8,466 nucleotides of DNA from Spirochaetia bacterium (GTDB lineage Bacteria; Spirochaetota; Spirochaetia; Treponematales; Breznakiellaceae): positions 1 through 8,466 of the forward strand of contig BNUW01000107.1 in assembly GCA_025997655.1 (NCBI GenBank). The letters run 5' to 3'. Of the stretch, positions 1-6,657 are shown piece by piece. How positions within the stretch are numbered: position 1 is the first letter of the stretch; each line of letters begins with the position of its first letter. Position numbers and translations under genes: made by a program. The notes below the pieces were generated by a model that worked only from the letters and a program-made list of their open reading frames with translations, did not search any database and had not been told where the DNA came from.

Positions 1-126
1 AATTGCCGTATAGTCGCCAAATATATCTTTTGGAAACCAATTAATACCTGAACTTAATTTGTGATTATTTGTGTTTAAGACAATAACCGGAGTTCCACTA
101 ATAATAGAAAATATTGTCCCGTGATA
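1..126 (-). pseudogene. Fragment of a polysaccharide pyruvyl transferase-like gene
   Basis: On the - strand, bases 126 down to 1 give 42 open codons. They begin YHGTIFSIISGTPVIVLN and continue through a WFPKDIFGD segment. From memory this resembles the C-terminal half of polysaccharide pyruvyl transferase-like proteins, with a (R)YHGTIFSxxSxTPVIVL core; these transfer pyruvate from PEP to sugars or belong to that fold family. The conserved Arg expected before YHG is absent. The frame stays open beyond base 126 but no longer looks like the family, so homology seems to stop at about 124-126, where the + strand reductase begins. The other end leaves the window. The N-terminal half is therefore missing or joined elsewhere. 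The family call rests on a short stretch and is moderate. Confidence 0.5.
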
Positions 127-1364
127 TTGAAACGAGAAGATATAAAGATAGTAACGAATATATTTCTTTACTAGGCTTTGGAGGTTTGCGATTACCCTTA
201 GAAGATAACAAACAAGAAATTGATAAAATTAAACTTCAAGAAATGGTCGATTACGCTATGTATCATGGGGTTAATTATTTTGATACCGCATATTATTATC
301 ACGGAGGAAAATCGGAAATTTATATCGGTGACGCTTTATCAAAGTATCCCAGGGATAGTTTTAATTTAGCAACAAAAATGCCATTAGGAAAAGAAAAGGG
401 GGGAATAGAGTCTGAAGATGATGTTGAACGTATCTTTCAAACACAGCTAAAAAAATGCAAAGTAGACTATTTTGATTTTTATCTGATTCATAATATTAAT
501 AAGGATTCCTGGAAATTAGCCCGTAAATATAGTGTATATGATTTGCTTAAAGAAAAGCAAAGACAGGGATTAATTCGGCATCTTGGTTTTTCTTTCCATG
601 ATAGACCGGAATTATTGGATGAAGTAGTTACCACCTATAATTGGGATTTTGTACAAATACAACTTAATTATTTGGATTGGGAATTTCAGAACGCGAAAGG
701 TCAATATCAGATTCTTAAGGATAAGTGCATACCAATTACGGTTATGGAACCTGTTCGTGGCGGCATGCTGGCGGCATTATGTGAAAAATCAATAAAACTA
801 TTAAAAGATGCAAACCATGACGCAAGTGCCGCATCATGGGCCATCAGGTATGCTGCGTCACTCCCCGAAGTGTTGACCGTTTTAAGCGGTATGACAAATA
901 TAATACAGGTAAAAGACAATGTACAAACAATGGAAAATTTTAGTCCCCTCAATACGGATGAATATGCGGTTATTGAACGGGCTTTAACAGTTTATAAAAA
1001 ATCCGTTATAATTCCATGTACCGCCTGCCGGTATTGCATTGATTGCCCTGTGAGAATTGATATTCCGGCAGTACTTTCTATTTATAATGATTATTACCAT
1101 CTAAGAAAACATAAGCGGGAAGCAATAAATAATTTTTTATTTAGATATTCGGTCCTTGGATTAGATAAACAGATATGTCATTGCATAAGATGTAATCAAT
1201 GTGCCGAACGCTGCCCACAGCATATTAATATACCGCATTGGATTGAGGTTGTTAATAAACTTTATAAAATAACAAATCAGAAAAATAAAATTTATTATCG
1301 ACTTAGGAAAATGAAAATATTTGTTAGAATTTATAAATTTATAAAAAATATGGTAAAACAATAA
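114..1364 (+). CDS. Aldo/keto reductase with C-terminal double [4Fe-4S] ferredoxin domain
   Basis: NAD(P)H-dependent oxidoreductase of the AKR superfamily, likely cytoplasmic. Numbered from TTG114 (416 codons), the TIM-barrel spans about residues 10-290. It holds the AKR tetrad: Asp57 (in NYFDTAYYY), Tyr at 60-62, Lys88 (LATKMP) and His126 (YLIHNI). A ferredoxin-like tail follows, with CTACRYCIDCP (Cys302, 305, 308, 311) and CIRCNQCAERCP (Cys357, 360, 363, 367), expected to bind two [4Fe-4S] clusters. Such fusions are common in anaerobes. The start is doubtful: TTG114 has no ribosome-binding site at a useful distance, and codons 114-125 overlap the inverted fragment on the other strand. Family N-termini usually begin only a few residues before the RRYKDSNEYISLLGFG segment, so the native start was probably at about 126, where the codon is now ATT. 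The gene looks 5'-disrupted. The substrate is unknown. A ThDP-enzyme gene starts 22 bases downstream, suggesting a shared pathway. Confidence 0.85.
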   Translation: MSRDIETRRYKDSNEYISLLGFGGLRLPLEDNKQEIDKIKLQEMVDYAMYHGVNYFDTAYYYHGGKSEIYIGDALSKYPRDSFNLATKMPLGKEKGGIESEDDVERIFQTQLKKCKVDYFDFYLIHNINKDSWKLARKYSVYDLLKEKQRQGLIRHLGFSFHDRPELLDEVVTTYNWDFVQIQLNYLDWEFQNAKGQYQILKDKCIPITVMEPVRGGMLAALCEKSIKLLKDANHDASAASWAIRYAASLPEVLTVLSGMTNIIQVKDNVQTMENFSPLNTDEYAVIERALTVYKKSVIIPCTACRYCIDCPVRIDIPAVLSIYNDYYHLRKHKREAINNFLFRYSVLGLDKQICHCIRCNQCAERCPQHINIPHWIEVVNKLYKITNQKNKIYYRLRKMKIFVRIYKFIKNMVKQ

Positions 1365-1386
1365 AAATCAGAGGTTATGAAAAATC

Positions 1387-3117
1387 ATGTATACAACTTC
1401 AAAAAGCGTGCAAATAATAGTATCTTTACTTAAGCAACACGGTATAAATCAGGTCGTTATAAGTCCTGGAGGTACTAATGTCCCTATAGTACAAGGGATA
1501 CAGGATGACCCGTTTTTTACTTGCTATTCTGTAGTAGATGAACGAAGTGCCATGTATTTTGCTATAGGATTATATTTTGAGACAGGAAAACCAGTCGCAA
1601 CAAGTTGTACCAGTGCGCAGGCAACACGTAATTACTTACCGGGGCTTACAGAGGCATTTTATAAGCATGTTCCCATTCTTGCTATTACCGCTTCTAAACA
1701 TCCAAAATACTGGGGACAGGAATATATGCAAGCGCCGGTTCAAACATCCTTATCGGTAGATTCTGTGAAGCAGACATTTTCTTTACCATATGTGGATAGC
1801 AAAATAGATGAATTGCATTGTGTTAGAATGGTAAACGAAGCTATTTTGGAAATTACTCATCGTGTACCGGGACCCGTACAATTAAATGTACCGATATTAG
1901 ATTCTGTAATTGAGGTGTTCGATGTGCCGGAATTGCCTTCTGTTCGTTCGATTAAACGCTATATGGTTTGGGATGAATGGAATGATGCGGATCTTACCGG
2001 TAAAAAAATAATGATAGTTGCGGGAGAACATAGACCTTACTCTGATAATCAAATAGCTGCTATAGATGGGTTTGTAGAATCTTATAATACGTTTGTTTAT
2101 GTAAACCATTTGTCAAATTATCATGGGAAATATGCGGTTTCGGCAAACTTAGCAATGTCATGTTTGTCTCAAAATGATTTTGAAAAAAGCTATAAACCGG
2201 ATATTCTAATTACGATAGGAGGACAAATCGGGGATTATTATATTTTTGGAAAGTTACAATCCGGTAATCATACCGATTTTGAACATTGGCGTGTTGCCGA
2301 AGACGGGAATATTGTAGATACATACGATAAACTTACTAAAGTGTTCGAATGTCCGTTTGAGTTGTTTTTTACCCGCCTTACCGGGAATAGGCAGGTAGAA
2401 CATGCATATTATGAATCTTGGGAAAAATTACAAGGTTCAATGGCAATCCCGGAAGAATTGCCATTTTCCAACCCATATTTGGCTCAGCAATTACACGCTT
2501 CTATACCAAAGAATAGTTGTTTAAATCTTGCCATAAAGAATAGTTTGCGGACGTGGTGTTATTTCCCTTTGGATTCATCCATCATTTGCAATTCTAATGT
2601 TGCCGCATTTGGTATAGACGGGTGTATGTCAGTTTTTCTTGGACAGAGTGTAGCTACAGATAAACTGTGTTTTCTTGTGATAGGGGATTTGGCATTCTTT
2701 TATGATATGAATTCGCTTGGAATACGCCATCGAAAAAAAAATATACGAATTCTTGTGGTAAACAATGACGGGGGTGCGGAGTTCAAATTAAATTCACATC
2801 CATATGTTGCCGATACTTTTATTGCTGCTGCCGGACATAATGGTACTGTTAAAGGTTGGGCAGAATCTACCGGATTCAAGTACATTTCAGCGGTCAACAA
2901 AGAGGAATTTTTACAGCACAAAGGTGAATTTGTTTTTGAATCAGAGCAATCCATAGTGTTTGAAGTATTTACTACACCTGAGAGCGAAGCGGCTGCTTTA
3001 AAGACTATTCATGAAAAAAGCAGCAGGTCGATAAAAGATGTTTTAAAAAACAAAGTGCGCTCTGTAATAGGTGATGAAGGAGTTAAAGTATTGAAAGATA
3101 TATTCTTGGGAAAGTGA
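1387..3117 (+). CDS. MenD-like thiamine diphosphate-dependent enzyme
   Basis: A 576-residue protein with the full architecture of ThDP-dependent decarboxylase/carboligases, closest in pattern to MenD. The N-terminal pyrimidine-binding domain has SPGGTNVPI (about 26-34) and the catalytic Glu52 in VVDERSAMYFAIG, where MenD has DERSAAFFALG. The C-terminal diphosphate/Mg domain has G433-D434 followed by AFFYDMNSL and the closing VVNNDGG (457-463), the counterpart of MenD's GDLxFxxDxNxL...NNDGG. It should decarboxylate a 2-oxo acid and transfer the resulting acyl-anion unit. True MenD function (menaquinone pathway) is unlikely here, since no other men gene is nearby and the gene sits in a glycan cluster. 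A role in making a branched or acylated sugar is inference. ATG1387 follows a weak GAGG at 1371-1374 with long spacing. An A9 run at 2733-2741 leaves the frame intact. The polymerase gene starts three bases after its stop. Confidence 0.85.
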   Translation: MYTTSKSVQIIVSLLKQHGINQVVISPGGTNVPIVQGIQDDPFFTCYSVVDERSAMYFAIGLYFETGKPVATSCTSAQATRNYLPGLTEAFYKHVPILAITASKHPKYWGQEYMQAPVQTSLSVDSVKQTFSLPYVDSKIDELHCVRMVNEAILEITHRVPGPVQLNVPILDSVIEVFDVPELPSVRSIKRYMVWDEWNDADLTGKKIMIVAGEHRPYSDNQIAAIDGFVESYNTFVYVNHLSNYHGKYAVSANLAMSCLSQNDFEKSYKPDILITIGGQIGDYYIFGKLQSGNHTDFEHWRVAEDGNIVDTYDKLTKVFECPFELFFTRLTGNRQVEHAYYESWEKLQGSMAIPEELPFSNPYLAQQLHASIPKNSCLNLAIKNSLRTWCYFPLDSSIICNSNVAAFGIDGCMSVFLGQSVATDKLCFLVIGDLAFFYDMNSLGIRHRKKNIRILVVNNDGGAEFKLNSHPYVADTFIAAAGHNGTVKGWAESTGFKYISAVNKEEFLQHKGEFVFESEQSIVFEVFTTPESEAAALKTIHEKSSRSIKDVLKNKVRSVIGDEGVKVLKDIFLGK

Positions 3118-3120
3118 AGA

Positions 3121-4443
3121 ATGTTATACATATTATTAATAATTTCTGCTTCAATAGGGCTGATTGTTTCAATTAGTGCCAGGGATAAATATGGTTTTTT
3201 ATTAAATCATTACACCATAATGAATATATGGTGGCATATGATATTGTTTTTATCATATTTCTATTCTTTTTATGAAGTGAGGATAAGGGTTTATTTAATA
3301 TTTCTTTTTGGTTTATTAATTTTTAATCTTACTATTATTTTCATCCCAAGCTATAATAAAAAGATGTTAAAAACGATTAGTTTTAATTATCTTGATCTGA
3401 AAAAAAGACGGATGATAGAGGGTAGTATATTTTTATTATTAATACCATATCTTAAATCGTTTTATGATATGATTACATCAGGAATGGAACTTTGGTTTAT
3501 AAGAGGTTATTTGGGTTCGGAAGAAGGCAGGCTAAGTTACGTAAGCGGATCGATATTGATAAGATTTATTGATCCAATTGTAATATCTCTAATTATTACT
3601 GCGTATTATAAATTCAATTTAAAAGGTAAACGATATTCAGATAAAGCAAGCCTGTTATTTACGTTGCTGGCAGTAGTTGCACTAGGATTAATAAGTGGTG
3701 GTGGCAGGACTGTAGTACTAAACTGGTTGATAATTTATATGCTTTTTGTTTGTTTCTATTTTAATAAGAAAACCAGGATTTTCTTGAATAAAAATGCAAA
3801 AATTAATTTATTTATACTTGGGGTTCCGATCCTTGCCGGCATTGTTATGACAATATTAAGAGGTATTGTTGAGTATTATAATGAAAACTCTATTATTAAA
3901 TTATTGGCACGTTCATACACTTTTTTCCCGGCATTATTTGATTACTATTTAAAAAATCCGGATAAATCCGGATTTTTTTCTTCTAATACATTTGGTCTCT
4001 CAACATTTGAAAATATATTTTTGTTAATGCAATATCCTTTTCGATTAATTTCCGGTGCATCGGCATCTGGAGAATCATCATATCTTTTTAACTATCAACT
4101 AGTTACGTCAATAACACAAGTAAATAGATTGATAGGTCCACATTTCCTGACAAATGCTCAAGTTTCAATGTATTTCTTTTTTTTCAGAGATTGGGGATAT
4201 CTTGGGATCTTTATTGGCCCCTGGATGCTGGCATTTTTTCTTAATAAAATGTATGAATTTGCATTAAAAGACAGAATAAATTTTCTTTTTTATGTTTATA
4301 CACTATCCCAGTTAATACGTACTACTAATGTCTCACCTTTCAGTAAAACCGATTATCTTACGGCATTCATTTTCTTTTTGTTATTTAAAAAATTTGTTTT
4401 AACAAAGCGTAAACTTGCCATTGAAATTGAGGGAAAAGCATGA
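3121..4443 (+). CDS. wzy: O-antigen/capsule repeat-unit polymerase (Wzy type)
   Basis: A 440-residue, very hydrophobic inner-membrane protein with about ten predicted membrane segments. Clear ones lie near residues 1-18, 37-50, 57-76, 102-116, 150-163, 176-192, 198-214, 228-246, 360-376 and 413-425. A larger hydrophilic loop at about 250-345 suits the periplasmic loop of Wzy polymerases. The C-terminal N345AQVSMYFFFFRDWGYLGIF motif matches the Asn...(F/Y)xDxGxxGxF pattern I associate with oligosaccharide repeat-unit polymerases. Its expected role is to join lipid-linked repeat units outside the inner membrane in the Wzx/Wzy pathway. No flippase or chain-length regulator is present in the window. 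ATG3121 lies three bases after the preceding stop, so translational coupling is likely. Its stop overlaps the ATG of the next remnant (ATGA). The assignment rests on topology and this motif, since Wzy proteins are poorly conserved. Confidence 0.75.
   Translation: MLYILLIISASIGLIVSISARDKYGFLLNHYTIMNIWWHMILFLSYFYSFYEVRIRVYLIFLFGLLIFNLTIIFIPSYNKKMLKTISFNYLDLKKRRMIEGSIFLLLIPYLKSFYDMITSGMELWFIRGYLGSEEGRLSYVSGSILIRFIDPIVISLIITAYYKFNLKGKRYSDKASLLFTLLAVVALGLISGGGRTVVLNWLIIYMLFVCFYFNKKTRIFLNKNAKINLFILGVPILAGIVMTILRGIVEYYNENSIIKLLARSYTFFPALFDYYLKNPDKSGFFSSNTFGLSTFENIFLLMQYPFRLISGASASGESSYLFNYQLVTSITQVNRLIGPHFLTNAQVSMYFFFFRDWGYLGIFIGPWMLAFFLNKMYEFALKDRINFLFYVYTLSQLIRTTNVSPFSKTDYLTAFIFFLLFKKFVLTKRKLAIEIEGKA
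3951..3978. repeat. 13-bp perfect inverted repeat followed by a T run, inside wzy
   Basis: AAAAAATCCGGAT (3951-3963) is separated by AA from its exact reverse complement ATCCGGATTTTTT (3966-3978), with one more T after it. The same stretch is also two tandem copies of AAATCCGGAT (3954-3963 and 3964-3973). In RNA this gives a short stem-loop ending in U residues, resembling an intrinsic terminator but within codons about 277-286 of the polymerase. Whether it terminates or attenuates transcription is unknown. The stem has only four central G:C pairs, so it may be weak. Confidence 0.6.
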
Positions 4444-4580
4444 AAACATTTATTGGAACAAATCTGGTAGAACGGCTTCTTAGGGAGCAGAACGAAGTTA
4501 TCTGTATTGATGATTTTACTCTTGGGAAGCAGTTCAAGCTACGTTGGACGCAATACTTTTATAATGAGGAGAACAAATAA
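4440..4580 (+). pseudogene. Remnant of an NAD-dependent sugar epimerase/dehydratase (extended SDR)
   Basis: A 46-codon frame with a good ribosome-binding site (GAGGG, 4429-4433) and a start codon overlapping the wzy stop. It reads MKT, then FIGTNLVERLLREQNEVI, then CIDDFTLGK. This is the N-terminus of an extended short-chain dehydrogenase (UDP-glucose 4-epimerase or dTDP-glucose dehydratase type), which normally reads MKxxLVTGGAGFIGxNLVxxLL...VxxxDDFxxG. About eight codons covering the nucleotide-binding glycine motif are missing between MKT and FIG. After FTLGK the family sequence also stops, and 16 unrelated or C-terminal-like residues lead to TAA. With no complete Rossmann fold it cannot be a working enzyme. 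Two deletions, apparently in frame, best explain it. Its intact start may still be translated and feed ribosomes to the methyltransferase ATG two bases after its stop codon. Confidence 0.65.
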
Positions 4581-4581
4581 A

Positions 4582-5378
4582 ATGACAAATTACCCCCCCC
4601 CCCCGTACATTACGATGATAAATATTTTGATTGGCAAAAATCAGTGGGCGAATTTGGCGGATGGGCAAATAAAACAAAATTTTCTGCCTTCATTTCATCA
4701 GATGATGAAGTTCTTGACTTTGGTTGCGGAGGTGGATATTTATTAAAAAATATTGACTGTAAAAAGAAAATAGGTGTTGAAATTAATCCAGCGGCGGGGG
4801 AAGAAGCCCGCAAAAATGGTATAGAAGTATATCAACAAATAAATAATGTACCTGATGACTATGTTGATATAATTATATCACTCAATGCTCTTGAGCATAC
4901 TCATTATCCATTGGATGAATTGAAACAGTTATACAAAAAATTAAGAAAAAACGGGAAAATTGTTTTTGTTGTTCCCTGTGAAAACATAAGCTTTAAATAT
5001 AAACCAAATGATATTAACCAGCATTTGTATTCATGGAGTCCAATGTGTATTGGGAATTTATTTACATTGGCGGGTTTTTCTGTTATAGAATCAAGAGCCT
5101 ATATACATAAATGGCCACCACTTTATAAAAAAATAACAAAAATTGGCGGAAGGAAAATATTCGATTTATTTTGTCGTATTTGTGGTAAACCCGATGTATG
5201 CCCCTTAGGGGAAACAGCGGGCAGAGGATGGTATAGGAAGCGAATGGCGGCCTGTAATGGGATGTATAGCCCTTCAAACTTTGGGGTATTCCGAAAGGGA
5301 GCAGACTTATACCGGGTCTCAGTTTGCACAGAGAGCGGAAAACGTATGAACAAGGAAGAAGTGTATACCGGTAAATAA
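4582..5378 (+). CDS. Class I SAM methyltransferase, out of frame at a poly-C tract, 3' end interrupted by a group II intron
   Basis: ATG4582 has a well-placed AGGAG (4567-4571) and starts MTNY, then runs into 12 C. As given, that frame continues as PPPPYITMINIL and never reaches the methyltransferase. The family sequence lies in another frame from base 4605: VHYDDKYFDWQKSVGEFGGW, then SAM motif I EVLDFGCGGGYLL (4707-4745) and NALEHTHYP. Ten or 13 C would join them into one protein; with ten C, motif I falls at residues 42-54. No ATG in the methyltransferase frame precedes the conserved region; only GTG4644, which would drop about 14 conserved residues, is available. The homologous sequence ends near FDLFCRICGKPD (to 5195). 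The following 61 codons to TGA-free TAA at 5378 are read through intron RNA. After splicing, GAT would join CAG-TAG and end the protein at once. Likely role: methylating a sugar or lipid-linked glycan. Confidence 0.8.
4593..4604 (+). repeat. C12 homopolymer at codons 4-8 of a methyltransferase gene
   Basis: Twelve uninterrupted C between TTA and GTACATTACG. The ATG and ribosome-binding site lie 11 bases upstream of the tract, and the methyltransferase frame resumes directly after it. From ATG4582 to the codon at 4605 is 23 bases, so the gene is off by two (or short by one). Lengths of 10 or 13 C give an open frame with three or four Pro residues. This suits a slipped-strand on/off switch in the translated leader. 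A basecalling length error is the alternative. Confidence 0.75.
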
Positions 5379-5574
5379 CCGGACTACGACCTTGGTACAG
5401 GAATGCACAATACGGAAGAAACTCGAAACGCAAAGGGGAAGGTCTATGAAGACCTGAACCGGCAAGAGCTCAGAAGGCGATTGCTTACATGAGGCTTGAG
5501 CCGTATGAAGGGAAACTTTCAAGTACGGTTCTTAGGCGGGGGAGAGCGGAGCAATCCGCTCTTCTCTAGCCGAC
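5196..5574 (+). ncRNA. Compact ORF-less group II intron
   Basis: Domain V is unmistakable at 5498-5531: 34 bases, a 9-bp lower helix containing the AGC triad (5499-5501), a two-base AA bulge, a 5-bp upper helix and a GAAA tetraloop. Domain VI follows: GGC (5535-5537) pairs with GCC (5569-5571), AGAGCGGA (5543-5550) pairs with TCCGCTCT (5555-5562) around a GCAA loop, and A5568 is left as a bulged branch point seven bases from a 3' end in GAC (5574), fitting the AY rule. The 5' end is set at GTATG (5196), a variant of GUGYG. Support comes from a hairpin (arms 5301-5307 and 5321-5327) whose loop shows ACCGGGT (5311-5317). This pairs with six of seven bases of the upstream flank (5189-5195), as EBS1 does with IBS1. 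At 379 bases there is no reverse transcriptase, so movement would need help in trans. The 3' half is certain; the 5' boundary is less so. Confidence 0.85.
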
Positions 5575-5667
5575 CAGTAGCGTCGTAAACTTTTTACGCT
5601 ATATGATAATATCCCGTACTCCATTTAGAATTTCCATGGTGTTTTCTATCAATGAAAGGTATTGTCT

Positions 5668-6639
5668 ATGAAGTTAAGTATTATTGTTCCGGTATATAAC
5701 ATTGAAAAATATATAATTCGGTGTCTGGAGAGCTTATATAGACAGGATATTCCCCTAAATGAATATGAAGTAATAATTGTAGATGACGGTAGTACAGATA
5801 ATAGCCCTGCGCTCATTAATGATTTTATGAAAGACAAAATAAACGCCTTGATTTTGACTCAGGAAAATAGAGGTTTAGGAGTAACTAGAAATACTGGATT
5901 CTGGCGGGCAAAAGCCGAATATATCTGGTTTGTTGACGGTGATGACTATATTGAAAAAAATTGTTTCCAGGAAATTTATAATATAATAAAAAGAGGCGAT
6001 TTAGATATAATGCAGTTTAATATAAAAAATATAGAAAACTGCGGAATAAAAGAGAGCAATTTTATTAACAGTAAAAGAAATCAAGATATTGTATCAGGAA
6101 AACTGATATTAAGAGAAAAAAAGATATATCATGCTGTATGGAGCGCTGTATTTAAACGTGTTTTTTTGGAAAAGAACAACTTGCTTTTTAAGGAAAAATT
6201 GTATTATGAAGATAATGAATGGAGCATTCGGGCATATTATTTTGCGTCAAGAGTTCTTCTGAATAATAAATATTACTATTATTATAATAATATCAGATTG
6301 TCCTCAATTACAAAAACAGTATCTGCAAGGCATGTTTTTGATGCTTTGCAAATATCTATTTTTATGATTGATTTTTGTGAATCGATCCATAGAAATGATA
6401 TAGCCCGGCCTGCGTGCAGATATTATGCGGCTGTTATGTTTAATATTTCCCTTGAAAATCTTTCAAAGATGAACGACACAAATATAGAAAAACTATTCAT
6501 ATCGAAATTAACAATGCAAAGAAAAAGAATTATTAAAACAATGCTTTTGTCACGAAGTTTAAAATACATTATTGAGTCTTTTCTGATTTTTGTGTCTATT
6601 CCTCTATTGATTAAAATTTATAAGAGAATAAAAATATAG
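5668..6639 (+). CDS. Family 2 glycosyltransferase
   Basis: A 323-residue cytoplasmic or membrane-associated GT-A enzyme that would transfer a sugar from a nucleotide-sugar to the growing lipid-linked repeat unit. It opens with MKLSIIVPVYN (1-11), followed by VDDGSTDNS (38-46, nucleotide-binding Asp39/Asp40), ENRGLGVTRNTG (66-77) and the metal-binding DGDD (90-93). A YYEDNEW segment at 179-185 occupies the place of the ED motif usual in this group. The C-terminus (about 300-323) is hydrophobic then basic and may touch the membrane. ATG5668 is preferred over TTG5662 because AAAGG (5654-5658) sits nine bases upstream. The gene begins 93 bases after the group II intron's predicted 3' end, so it is co-transcribed with the interrupted methyltransferase unless a promoter lies in that gap. 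I see none. Donor and acceptor cannot be told from sequence. Confidence 0.9.
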   Translation: MKLSIIVPVYNIEKYIIRCLESLYRQDIPLNEYEVIIVDDGSTDNSPALINDFMKDKINALILTQENRGLGVTRNTGFWRAKAEYIWFVDGDDYIEKNCFQEIYNIIKRGDLDIMQFNIKNIENCGIKESNFINSKRNQDIVSGKLILREKKIYHAVWSAVFKRVFLEKNNLLFKEKLYYEDNEWSIRAYYFASRVLLNNKYYYYYNNIRLSSITKTVSARHVFDALQISIFMIDFCESIHRNDIARPACRYYAAVMFNISLENLSKMNDTNIEKLFISKLTMQRKRIIKTMLLSRSLKYIIESFLIFVSIPLLIKIYKRIKI

Positions 6640-6657
6640 AATTCTAAGGAGACATAA

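Noticed and set aside
398..403. G6 run in the reductase gene
   Set aside because: Too short to be a convincing contingency tract, and the frame is intact.
2733..2741. A9 run in the ThDP-enzyme gene as another slippage site
   Set aside because: The frame is intact across it and A runs of this length are ordinary in AT-rich coding DNA.
4177..4184. T8 run in wzy
   Set aside because: Encodes part of a Phe-rich membrane segment with the frame intact; expected in such proteins.
4507..4746. 79-codon frame spanning the epimerase remnant and the poly-C tract
   Set aside because: It lies in the wrong frame for both neighbours. Only its part from ATG4582 matters, as the off-state reading of the methyltransferase.
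5196..5378. C-terminal 61 codons of the methyltransferase frame, containing a Cys and several Gly
   Set aside because: They coincide with domain I of the group II intron, are rich in Lys/Arg/Gly without family resemblance, and are best read as intron RNA.
5083..5433. 116-codon open frame on the - strand
   Set aside because: Antisense to the methyltransferase tail and intron, no ribosome-binding site, no recognisable domain; a by-product of the structured intron sequence.
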